This document shows, piece after piece, positions 1 through 7,111 of a stretch of DNA of 27,321 nt. The notes below the pieces were generated by a model, which did no database searches, had not been told where the DNA came from, and saw only the letters and a program-made list of their open reading frames with translations. Each line of letters starts with the position of its first letter. The stretch's first letter is position 1. The stretch is taken from positions 1-27,321 of the forward strand of contig JBBIVA010000042.1 in assembly GCA_037439945.1 (NCBI GenBank), in the 5' to 3' direction. Source of the stretch: CALEUX01 sp037439945. GTDB lineage: Bacteria > Bacteroidota > Bacteroidia > Bacteroidales > Marinilabiliaceae. The translations under genes and the position numbers were made by a program.

Positions 1-23
1 TTTCTAATGACGGTCATTAGAAA
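1..23. promoter_or_regulatory. Perfect 11-bp inverted repeat, possible TetR-type operator
   Basis: TTTCTAATGAC and GTCATTAGAAA flank a single central G, so the 23 nt form an almost perfect palindrome. A one-base centre cannot form a normal hairpin loop, which favours a dimeric protein-binding site over a terminator. TetR/AcrR-family operators are often palindromes with TGAC/GTCA half-sites, so that family is the best guess. The site touches the window edge, and any regulated gene would lie to the left, outside the view. Confidence 0.4.
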
Positions 24-58
24 AAATGGCTAAAGACAAATTTGGGTTTAAAACTACA

Positions 59-81
59 AGGGGTTCAATTAAGAAACCCCT
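59..81 (-). terminator. Weak hairpin, possible terminator
   Basis: AGGGGTT (59-65) pairs with AACCCCT (75-81) across a 9-nt loop. Read on the minus strand, the stem is followed by TGTAGTTTT, a poor T-tract. It lies about 170 nt beyond the stop of the minus-strand decarboxylase-family gene and could end that transcript. Nothing else in the first 250 bases looks coding. Confidence 0.25.
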
Positions 82-252
82 GATGTACTAAAAGCCTGTC
101 AGATTTATCAACCTTTACACATTGCCATATAACCTCTTATAATTTGGGATCAGATGCTTTAATAATTATCCGGTAAAAATATTCAAGCAATAATTTTTTC
201 ATATGAGATATACCCAAACCATTCTCTGATGATATTTTATTGCATTGACATT

Positions 253-588
253 TTATAATGAATCCCAATATTCCAAAGCTCTTCTGGTATGTGGAATAAC
301 AATTGTTCCTCCCACTATATTGGCTACAGCAAAAACCTCCATAATTTCTTCTGTCGTAATCCCCTCTTCCTTACACTTTTCAAGATGGTATTTTACGCAA
401 TCGTCACATCGTAATACCATTGAACTTACCAAACCAAGCATTTCCTTAACCTTCACAGGTAATGCGCCTTCTGCATATGTATTTGTGTCCAAATTAAATA
501 GCCGTTTTATTACAAGGTTATCCTGTGATAAAATCCGCTCGTTCATTTTTTGGCGATATTCCCTGAAATCTTTTACATTTTTATTCAT
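253..588 (-). CDS. Carboxymuconolactone decarboxylase (AhpD-like) family protein
   Basis: A 111-residue all-helical protein of the CMD/AhpD fold. The signature is CDDCVKYH, with Cys61, Cys64 and His68 forming the C-x2-C-x3-H redox centre of AhpD-like alkylhydroperoxidase/thiol-disulfide proteins. It is preceded by a helix with LGLVSSMVLR and followed by ITTEEIMEVFAVANIVGG, the usual downstream helix. With the CxxC intact, a peroxidase or disulfide-exchange role is more likely than true carboxymuconolactone decarboxylation. The substrate cannot be read from sequence, and no peroxiredoxin partner is adjacent. The ATG at 588 is chosen because the full domain follows it; the leader is AT-rich without a Shine-Dalgarno motif, as usual in Bacteroidetes. 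It is separated from miaB by 184 nt of non-coding DNA and is probably a single-gene unit. Confidence 0.85.
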   Translation of the reverse strand: MNKNVKDFREYRQKMNERILSQDNLVIKRLFNLDTNTYAEGALPVKVKEMLGLVSSMVLRCDDCVKYHLEKCKEEGITTEEIMEVFAVANIVGGTIVIPHTRRALEYWDSL

Positions 589-772
589 ATAGTTTAGAAA
601 GTTATTGTTTATTAAAATGAATGTTTTAATTAGTGTTATTAATCAGTTTGTAACTTCCAGAAAATAACCTGCCTGATATTTATGGCAAAAAATAATTTGA
701 TTAAATAAACTATATTAAAAGGGTTTTGTTAAAATTATCAAATCCAATTAGATAAATTTATGCGGAATATTT

Positions 773-2152
773 TTAAACCGGGGTACCCGTAAGAGTGGCT
801 TGTGAAGCACCGATAACTTTAACCATAACCAGATCGCCTGTTTTCCATTCTCCTTTTGGGAAAACCACAACTTTATTATGGGAGGTCCTGCCAAAAAGTT
901 CATTTTTTGATTTTCTGGATGTTCCTTCTGCCAAAACTTCAAAAGTTTTACCAATATCGTTATTATTACTTGTGGCAGACAATTTGCTTTGTAAGTCAAT
1001 AATTTCCTGTAATCGCCTGCCTTTTATTTTCTCCGGAACATCATCATTCAAATGCTTGCTGGCATAAGTTCCCGGTCTTTCCGAATATTTAAACATAAAA
1101 GCAGAATCAAACGCTGCTTTCTTCATTAATTCAAGTGTTTGATTATGGTCATCTTCAGTTTCGGAATGAAACCCACAAAATACATCCGTAGAAATACCGC
1201 AACCAGGCATAAGCTTTCTGATTGATTCAATTCGGCCCATATACCATTCAGCAGAATATTTCCGGTTCATTAAATCAAGGATCCGGTCACTTCCGGATTG
1301 TAATGGCAAATGAATATGTTTGCAGATATTTTTAAAGGTTGCCATTATTTTAAGAGTATCATCGCTCATATCTTTCGGATGCGATGTTGTAAACCTAATC
1401 CTCATTTCCGGAAACCTTTCGGCCGTAATTTTTAATAGATCCGAAAACGAAATATTTTGTTTTTCTGAATGACTATAATTGTAAGAGTTTACATTTTGGC
1501 CCAAAAGTGTAACTTCTTTATAGCCGTTTTGGGTAAGATTTAATATTTCGGATAAAATACTTTCCGGATCGCGGCTCCTTTCCCGCCCACGAGTGTAGGG
1601 AACAATACAATATGAGCAAAAATTATTACATCCCCTCATTATACTTACAAAACCTGAAATTCTGTTTCCACCCAGTCTGGCAGGCATAACCTGTTGATAA
1701 GTTTCATCCTGCGAAAGTACTACATTAATAGCTTTTTGTCCCTGCTCAGCCATTCCCACCAAATTAGGAAGGTCTAAATAGGAATCGGGCCCTGCAACAA
1801 TATTTGCACCTTTACTAAAAAGTTTCTCCTGCACTCTCTCGGCCATACAGCCAATTATACCAATAATCAGTTCCGGTTTTTTCTTTTTAAGGGCAAGTAA
1901 TTCACTTAAGCGACCTAAAACCCTTTGCTCGGCATTTTCGCGTATTGAGCATGTGTTTAAAAAAATTGCATCTGCTTCCCTGAAATCATAGGTAACACCA
2001 TAACCATCCATTTCCATAACCGACGCCACAACTTCGCTGTCAGCAACATTCATTTGACACCCATAGGTCTCAATGTATAATTTTTTTTGGCTTTTTTCTG
2101 TAGTTGCAGGGCGAATAGTGTTGATATTTAGTAATTTATTTTTGTTTGTCAT
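773..2152 (-). CDS. miaB: tRNA-2-methylthio-N6-dimethylallyladenosine synthase MiaB
   Basis: A 459-residue radical SAM methylthiotransferase that converts i6A37 to ms2i6A37 in tRNAs reading UNN codons. Domains in order: the N-terminal UPF0004 domain (about 24-150) with Cys32, Cys68 and Cys102 for the auxiliary 4Fe-4S cluster; the radical SAM core (about 160-390) with Cys175-x3-Cys179-x2-Cys182 in RGCNNFCSYC followed by IVPYTRGRERSR; and a C-terminal TRAM domain (about 395-459) containing GRTSHNKVVVF. The pattern fits MiaB rather than RimO (ribosomal S12) or MtaB: the TYGCQMNVADSE opening and the GRT-x-NK stretch are MiaB-like. Length is normal. A good minus-strand promoter lies 24 nt upstream. 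The gene is divergent from the universal stress gene and its function is unrelated to its neighbours. Confidence 0.97.
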   Translation of the reverse strand: MTNKNKLLNINTIRPATTEKSQKKLYIETYGCQMNVADSEVVASVMEMDGYGVTYDFREADAIFLNTCSIRENAEQRVLGRLSELLALKKKKPELIIGIIGCMAERVQEKLFSKGANIVAGPDSYLDLPNLVGMAEQGQKAINVVLSQDETYQQVMPARLGGNRISGFVSIMRGCNNFCSYCIVPYTRGRERSRDPESILSEILNLTQNGYKEVTLLGQNVNSYNYSHSEKQNISFSDLLKITAERFPEMRIRFTTSHPKDMSDDTLKIMATFKNICKHIHLPLQSGSDRILDLMNRKYSAEWYMGRIESIRKLMPGCGISTDVFCGFHSETEDDHNQTLELMKKAAFDSAFMFKYSERPGTYASKHLNDDVPEKIKGRRLQEIIDLQSKLSATSNNNDIGKTFEVLAEGTSRKSKNELFGRTSHNKVVVFPKGEWKTGDLVMVKVIGASQATLTGTPV

Positions 2153-2474
2153 AATAAATTCAAATTTTTAGTGTGCAAAGTTAATCTTTAGATAACAATC
2201 GCAAAAAACTTCTGTTCCCACAATATTCTTTCATACATTTTAAAAACATAAGTTGGGCAAATTAAGTTTTGTTTTAATTAAAACTGTTTATTTAAAAAAA
2301 CTCATAACTTTTATTATAACTTTATTCATTAATGGGTCGTACAAAATGCTAATATTATTTAGTTTACAATTAATGAGTTGCTGGATGGGTAATTATTTAA
2401 AATGTCTGTTTTTTTGATGTAATAAATTATATTGTCAATCAAGGTTTTTTACACCATTTATAAACCATTTTTTT
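2153..2474. other. Divergent intergenic region miaB/usp
   Basis: A 322-nt non-coding, very AT-rich spacer between two divergent genes. It holds the miaB promoter at its left end and a perfect 14-bp AT palindrome (GTTTTAATTAAAAC, 2271-2284) that may be only compositional. Two 7-of-8 matches to TAnnTTTG on the plus strand (2305-2312 and 2317-2324) lack a -33 TTTG at the right distance, so I do not assign the usp promoter. Confidence 0.6.
2176..2205 (-). promoter_or_regulatory. Bacteroidetes-type promoter for miaB
   Basis: On the minus strand a -33 TTTG (complement of CAAA, 2202-2205) is followed after 18 nt by TAACTTTG (complement of 2176-2183), an exact match to the -7 consensus TAnnTTTG. The usual spacing is 19-21 nt, so this is one base short. 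Transcription would begin near 2169, giving a leader of roughly 15-20 nt before the miaB ATG. Confidence 0.5.
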
Positions 2475-3314
2475 ATGAAACGCATTTTGGTACCAATAGA
2501 TTTTTCAGAAGACTCTGTTTTTGCACTTGACGTGGCAGTTATGATAGCCAACCTTATACAAGCAGACCTGCGTTTAATGCATGTGCGAACCGGACTTAAA
2601 TATTATCCTCCATTTGCAAAGAATAACCCAGATTTACTTTTGGCTGATCACGATTTATCTTTCATGGAGTATCTGATTAGTAGGGCCAAAGAAAAGTATA
2701 TAGTCCAGAATGGAGAAATTGATTTTAAAATACGTGAAGGTAATGTTGTACGCGAAATTGCAAATCAGGCACATTATGACGATTCAAATTTAATTGTTGT
2801 AGGGACCCATGGTGTTTCAGGCTTCGAAGACAGATGGGTGGGTAGTAATGCATACAGGTTGGTGGCTAATGCTCCATGTCCGGTATTAACTGTAAGGGCT
2901 GAAATGAAACTGAAAAAAGAACAAAAGGTTTTGGTTATTATAGATTATGAAAAAGTAAGCAGAAGAATAGTTCCCCAGGTTGCAGGTTTTGCCAGGATTA
3001 TGAACGCAAAGGTGTTGACCGTTGGTGTAAATGCGCGCTCAAGGTGGCTCATTCCGGGTAGAATAAATTCCTATGTTTACCAGGTTGAACGTTTTTTTAA
3101 GAAAAATACTGACCTTGAATTTGAAAGTTTTATTTTAGAAAAAGATAAAAACGCCAGGGATTTATTGGACTATGCACATCAACATAAAGTAACTTTTATT
3201 ACCCTTCCCGTAAGAAAAACAATAAATCCCTTTGAGTCACTATTCAGGCCGTTTGCAAATGAATTGCTAAATCTTTCAGATCTTCCTGTTTTAGTTGTTC
3301 CCGAAAGAGAATAA
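2475..3314 (+). CDS. Tandem-domain universal stress protein (UspA family)
   Basis: A 279-residue cytoplasmic protein with two Usp domains. The first (about 1-143) begins MKRILVPIDFSEDS and carries the nucleotide-binding motif G110-x2-G113-x9-G123-S124, followed by APCPVLTVR, so it should bind ATP. The second (about 149-279) keeps the fold-edge signatures VLVIIDYEK and DLPVLVVPE but has LPVRKTINPFESLFRP where the glycine motif should be, so it has probably lost nucleotide binding. Single active plus degenerate halves are common in tandem Usp proteins. The role is stress or starvation survival in general, and the partner is unknown. Its 3' end holds the promoter of the next gene. Confidence 0.9.
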   Translation: MKRILVPIDFSEDSVFALDVAVMIANLIQADLRLMHVRTGLKYYPPFAKNNPDLLLADHDLSFMEYLISRAKEKYIVQNGEIDFKIREGNVVREIANQAHYDDSNLIVVGTHGVSGFEDRWVGSNAYRLVANAPCPVLTVRAEMKLKKEQKVLVIIDYEKVSRRIVPQVAGFARIMNAKVLTVGVNARSRWLIPGRINSYVYQVERFFKKNTDLEFESFILEKDKNARDLLDYAHQHKVTFITLPVRKTINPFESLFRPFANELLNLSDLPVLVVPERE

Positions 3315-3319
3315 AGCTG

Positions 3320-3327
3320 TATATTTG
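3320..3327 (+). promoter_or_regulatory. -7 element TATATTTG for the SPOR-like gene
   Basis: TATATTTG is an exact TAnnTTTG match beginning 5 nt after the usp stop. A TTG at 3295-3297 lies 22 nt upstream, a weak -33 candidate inside the usp coding end. Initiation would fall about 6 nt after the motif, near 3333, leaving only about 7 nt before the ATG at 3340, so the mRNA would be almost leaderless. The gene may also be read through from usp. Confidence 0.4.
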
Positions 3328-3339
3328 CAAAAAAAAACA

Positions 3340-3807
3340 ATGAGGAAAACTTTTCTTCTCTTACCTGTTTTATTCTTTTTGCATTTTGTGTTATTGGCTC
3401 AGCAAACAGGTAAAACTAACCTTGTTAACCCATTTGTTGAAGTTCAGGAAAGAAAGGGCGATCAGGGGCAAATTAGCATAAGGCAATCTCAGGCTATTGA
3501 GCAGTCATTGTTGCTGTTTGTAGAAATGAACCAAAATTCTCCCGGAGTAGAGGGGTATAGGGTCCAGATATATTCGGGAACAGGGTCAAAAGCCAGGCAG
3601 GAGGCACAGAACGTAAGAGGCAAATTGTTATCTTCTTTCCCCAACGAAAAAGTTACCGTTGAATATAAAGCCCCTTTCTGGAATGTCAGGGTTGGGTATT
3701 TTCGTCATAAACATGAATCGCTTTTGTTGTTGAGGAAACTTCGGGGAATATTCCCAAATAGTTATGCAGTGCGCGATTCCGGAATTAAACCAGAATATTT
3801 TGAGTAG
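3340..3807 (+). CDS. Secreted SPOR-like domain protein
   Basis: A 155-residue exported protein. The start is the ATG at 3340 because MRKTFLLLPVLFFLHFVLLA is a classic signal peptide ending before QQ; an in-frame ATG at 3295 inside usp would put 15 unrelated polar residues ahead of it. The C-terminal half, from GYRVQIYSGTGSKARQEAQ through WNVRVGYFRHKHESLLLLRKL to NSYAVRD, has the beta-alpha-beta pattern of SPOR domains (RVQIysgt, glycine plus phenylalanine near 'VRVGYF'). SPOR domains bind denuded glycan strands of peptidoglycan, often at septa, so a periplasmic wall-associated role is likely but inferred. There is no other domain. A terminator follows 3 nt after the stop. Confidence 0.75.
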   Translation: MRKTFLLLPVLFFLHFVLLAQQTGKTNLVNPFVEVQERKGDQGQISIRQSQAIEQSLLLFVEMNQNSPGVEGYRVQIYSGTGSKARQEAQNVRGKLLSSFPNEKVTVEYKAPFWNVRVGYFRHKHESLLLLRKLRGIFPNSYAVRDSGIKPEYFE

Positions 3808-3810
3808 ATG

Positions 3811-3838
3811 AAACCCGCTGAGTGCGGGTTTATTTTTT
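3811..3838 (+). terminator. Rho-independent terminator after the SPOR-like gene
   Basis: AAACCCGC (3811-3818) pairs perfectly with GCGGGTTT (3824-3831) over a TGAGT loop, followed by ATTTTTT. This is the cleanest terminator in the left half and separates the usp/SPOR transcript from the PurF-like gene. Confidence 0.85.
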
Positions 3839-3993
3839 ACACCAGTTACTAAAACAAGAAAAGGTTAAAAGCAGTTGGCGCAAACTTGTTCATAACCGGT
3901 GTTATTTGATGGTGATTGTAATGTTCAATATTTATGGGTTAAAATAAATTTTCCGATATTTTGTTTTAGTTTTAATTTTTTTCAATTCCTAAT

Positions 3994-5895
3994 ATGAGTG
4001 ATCAGGTTAAACATGAGTGTGGTATTGTGCTTATAAGGCTTTTAAAGCCCTTGGGGTATTATAAGGAAAAATATGGAACCTGGAAGTTCGGGTTAAATAA
4101 GCTTTACCTTTTAATGGAGAAACAGCACAACCGTGGTCAGGATGGGGCTGGGGTTGTAAGTTTAAAGATTGATCAGCCTTCGGGTAAAAAATACCTCGCC
4201 CGTGAGCGGTCGAATAAGGACAATCCCATACAGGATGTGTTTTCACAGGTTTTTAAACGTTTTGAAAACAATAATGATCACAACCATGAATTATTAAATG
4301 ATGCGGTTTGGGCAAAAGAAAATATTCCTTTTGCAGGGGAACTTTACCTTGGGCATTTGCGATATGGAACATTTGGGGCATCATCCATTGAACATGTTCA
4401 CCCTGTAATGCGTGAGAATAACTGGCGGTCGCGCAATTTAGTGCTCGCCGGCAATTTTAATCTTACAAATGTTGATGAAATATTTAATGCATTGGTTGAT
4501 TTGGGACAACATCCAAAAGATTTTACAGATACAGTAACTATTCTTGAAAATATTGGACATTTTCTGGATGAAGAAAACCAGTTGCTTTTCAAGCATTTTA
4601 AAAATGAAGGTTTTTCCAATAAGGAAATTTCCGGATTTATTGAAAGAGACCTTGATGTGAGAAAAATTCTTGAGAGATCAAGTCGCCGTTGGGATGGAGG
4701 GTATGTTATTGCCGGCCTCATTGGTCATGGTGATGCCTTTGTAACCAGAGATCCATGGGGAATTCGTCCGGCATCATATTTTTACAATGATGAATTTGTT
4801 GTTGTGGCCTCGGAAAGACCTGTTATTCAAACCGCTTTTAATGTTAAGGCCAATGATGTAAAGGAACTACAGCCCGGACATGCCCTTATTATAAAAAAAG
4901 ACGGCCGTGTATCTATTGAAATGGTAAGCGTACCGCAACAAAGAAAGTCGTGCTCATTTGAACGCATTTATTTTTCGAGGGGCAGTGATAAGGCTATTTA
5001 TCTTGAAAGGAAGGAATTGGGAAGGTTACTTGCCCCCAAAGTGCTTGATATGGTTGGGTATGACCTTGTGAATACTGTTTTCTCATACATTCCGAATACA
5101 GCCGAAACTGCCTTTTACGGGATGATGGAAGGGGTACGTGAATATCTGTTGAAATGGAGGGTTAAACGCATTTCTGAACTGGGCATTAGCCCCACGCCTG
5201 ATAAAATTCAGAAAATTCTCGAACTTGAGCCCAGAGTTGAGAAGATTGCTGTTAAGGATGTCAAAATGCGGACCTTTATTACCAATGACACATCGCGGGA
5301 TGATCTTGTGGCGCATGTTTATGATGTTACTTACGGAATTGTAAAGAATAACATTGATACACTGGTAATTATTGATGACAGCATTGTAAGGGGAACAACT
5401 TTAAAGAAAAGTATTTTAAAGATACTTGACCGTTTGCACCCTAAAAAAATAATAATTGTTTCGTCGGCTCCGCAAATCAGGTATCCTGACTGCTATGGAA
5501 TTGATATGGCTAAATTGGGTGATTTCTGTGCATTTTCGGCAGCAATACAACTTCTAAAAGATACTGGCAAAGAGAATATAATCAGGGATGTATATGAAAA
5601 ATGCAAATCGCAACGAAATTTGCCCAAGGAAGAGATGGTTAACTATATAAAGGAAATATATAAACCCTTTGCAGATGAGCAAATATCTGAAAAAATTGCC
5701 GAAATGCTTAAACCTAAAAATATTGATGCAGAAGTTGAAATAGTTTTTCAATCGGTAACCAACCTTCACAAAGCATGTCCTAACGATCAGGGTGATTGGT
5801 ACTTTACAGGTAATTACCCAACACCGGGCGGTAATAAAGTTGTTAACACCTCATATATAAATTATATTGAGGGATTAAACAAAAGGGCTTATTGA
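3994..5895 (+). CDS. Long amidophosphoribosyltransferase-like protein (PurF family)
   Basis: A 633-residue class II glutamine amidotransferase fused to a type I phosphoribosyltransferase domain. PurF makes 5-phosphoribosylamine from PRPP and glutamine, the first step of purine synthesis. Visible motifs: HECGIV with Cys9 as the putative N-terminal nucleophile after loss of an 8-residue propeptide; RGQDGAG (47-53); GHLRYGTFG (120-128); GNFNLTN (153-159), where most family members have HNGNL; and the PRPP loop IIDDSIVRGTT (459-469). It is about 130-160 residues longer than classical PurF (about 470-505), with extra sequence near 18-45, 195-225 and at the C terminus (about 560-633, including GDWYFTGNYPTPGG). 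Bacteroidetes genomes commonly carry such a long form, sometimes alongside a standard PurF. I therefore assign the family firmly but not the purF symbol. It is a single gene after a terminator, convergent with the hydrolase 13 nt away. Confidence 0.85.
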   Translation: MSDQVKHECGIVLIRLLKPLGYYKEKYGTWKFGLNKLYLLMEKQHNRGQDGAGVVSLKIDQPSGKKYLARERSNKDNPIQDVFSQVFKRFENNNDHNHELLNDAVWAKENIPFAGELYLGHLRYGTFGASSIEHVHPVMRENNWRSRNLVLAGNFNLTNVDEIFNALVDLGQHPKDFTDTVTILENIGHFLDEENQLLFKHFKNEGFSNKEISGFIERDLDVRKILERSSRRWDGGYVIAGLIGHGDAFVTRDPWGIRPASYFYNDEFVVVASERPVIQTAFNVKANDVKELQPGHALIIKKDGRVSIEMVSVPQQRKSCSFERIYFSRGSDKAIYLERKELGRLLAPKVLDMVGYDLVNTVFSYIPNTAETAFYGMMEGVREYLLKWRVKRISELGISPTPDKIQKILELEPRVEKIAVKDVKMRTFITNDTSRDDLVAHVYDVTYGIVKNNIDTLVIIDDSIVRGTTLKKSILKILDRLHPKKIIIVSSAPQIRYPDCYGIDMAKLGDFCAFSAAIQLLKDTGKENIIRDVYEKCKSQRNLPKEEMVNYIKEIYKPFADEQISEKIAEMLKPKNIDAEVEIVFQSVTNLHKACPNDQGDWYFTGNYPTPGGNKVVNTSYINYIEGLNKRAY

Positions 5896-5908
5896 TAAGG
5901 ATTTGAAA

Positions 5909-7066
5909 TTAAAAGTTCTCAATTAAACTTAATCCCATGTTTATCCAGGTGTACACATCAAGTGGGTGATCGTTAATTTTTTGATCACTCCTGAAATGTC
6001 CCAATCTCACAATTACTGAATTATTATGGGGCAAAACAAAAATATATTGACCATGCAAACCTCTTGCATAAGGAATGGTAAAACCACGGTAATTCAAAAT
6101 CCACCAATGGTATCCAAAATAGGATAATGGTTTGTTTTTTTCGTTGAGTAAGTAATTTGCAGGGGTAATTGATTCAAAAAGGTAATCCTTTGGTAAAATT
6201 TGCTTACCATTCCATTCCCCCGATTTAAGTAAAAGTGACCCCAATTTGGCAAAATCACGGGCATTACTGTTAAAGCAGCAGTAAGCCTTTTCCATCCCAT
6301 CTTCCTTATCTAACGACCATAAAGCATTTTTTTCTGCTCCAAGTGGTTGCCAAAGTTTTTCAGAGGCATATTGTGAAATTGATTTCCCTGTAACCCTAAC
6401 TAATATCATTGCTAAAAGCTGTGTGTCACCACTTTTATATTTGAATATTTTACCCGGTTCATTAACAACCTTAACTGATGCCATTAATTTGTCAATGTTT
6501 TTTCCATAATAAGCCTTGGTTGTTATTGAAAAAGCTGAACTGTATTGTTCATCCCAGTCACTGCCTGAACTCATGGTTAATAAGTGTGATATGGTTAATC
6601 CTTTGTTTTTTAAATTCACCAATTCAGGTAAAATCTGATCAATTGAATCATTAACGCTTTCTAAATATCCATCCTGTATAGCACAACCAATTAAAAGCCC
6701 AATAATGCTTTTTGCAACCGAAAATGAATTGCTGATCTCTGAATTAGCTTTATCCGGAGAGAGGTATTCATATAATATTGAATCGTTTTTAACAATTAGA
6801 TATTCTGTTGTACCCAGTAACTCTATTGAGTCGGTAAAATGCTTTTGTGGAATTGTGCTATTATAATTTTTTGCATCGGGGTATGGGGTTGATTTACCGG
6901 TTTGTACCTGGCGGTTATAAAAAATTTTATAATCATAAATACCCGAGTGACCATAAATAATGGCTTTTTTTAAATAAGATGGCATTAATAATATAATTAC
7001 GGCCAACAGGGCAATAATTGTTGTACCCCAAAAAAATGTCCGGTTAATCCTTCTTTTTTTACCCAT
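5909..7066 (-). CDS. Membrane-anchored serine hydrolase, class C beta-lactamase/PBP fold
   Basis: 385 residues. A positively charged start (MGKKRRINR) is followed by one hydrophobic helix (about 11-28), so the enzyme is probably anchored facing the periplasm. The beta-lactamase-related family (Pfam PF00144) is shown by S116-V-A-K119 in NSFSVAKS (nucleophile Ser116, base Lys119), Y210-K-S212 in the place of the Y-x-N motif, and H338-G-Q340 as the third box in the position of K/H-x-G. The stretch HLLTMSSGSDWDE is a hallmark of this family. Members include esterases, D-amino-acid peptidases and wall hydrolases; true antibiotic hydrolysis is unlikely and the substrate is unknown. The gene lies 45 nt downstream of the flavoprotein gene on the same strand and may be co-transcribed with it. 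The Ser at position 212 instead of Asn is common in subgroups of the family. Confidence 0.85.
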   Translation of the reverse strand: MGKKRRINRTFFWGTTIIALLAVIILLMPSYLKKAIIYGHSGIYDYKIFYNRQVQTGKSTPYPDAKNYNSTIPQKHFTDSIELLGTTEYLIVKNDSILYEYLSPDKANSEISNSFSVAKSIIGLLIGCAIQDGYLESVNDSIDQILPELVNLKNKGLTISHLLTMSSGSDWDEQYSSAFSITTKAYYGKNIDKLMASVKVVNEPGKIFKYKSGDTQLLAMILVRVTGKSISQYASEKLWQPLGAEKNALWSLDKEDGMEKAYCCFNSNARDFAKLGSLLLKSGEWNGKQILPKDYLFESITPANYLLNEKNKPLSYFGYHWWILNYRGFTIPYARGLHGQYIFVLPHNNSVIVRLGHFRSDQKINDHPLDVYTWINMGLSLIENF

Positions 7067-7111
7067 TGGTTATCGGTTTAATATAGGCTAATTATTTTTT
7101 TCCTTGGAAGT

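Noticed and set aside
245..592. A 115-residue plus-strand frame over the decarboxylase-family gene
   Set aside because: The minus-strand frame encodes the clear C-x2-C-x3-H domain; the opposite frame shows no recognisable domain.
779..789. CGGG-GTA-CCCG inverted repeat at the end of miaB
   Set aside because: It lies in miaB codons (T-G-T-P-V), has a three-base centre and no T-tract, so it is not a convincing terminator.
3892..3905. ATAAC-CGGT-GTTAT inverted repeat before the PurF-like gene
   Set aside because: Five-base arms are expected by chance in AT-rich DNA, and I know no regulator with this site.
5909..7066. Antibiotic-resistance beta-lactamase
   Set aside because: The S-x2-K, Y-x-S and H-G-Q pattern fits the broad PF00144 hydrolase family, and the membrane-anchored form in a core-gene setting gives no sign of resistance function.
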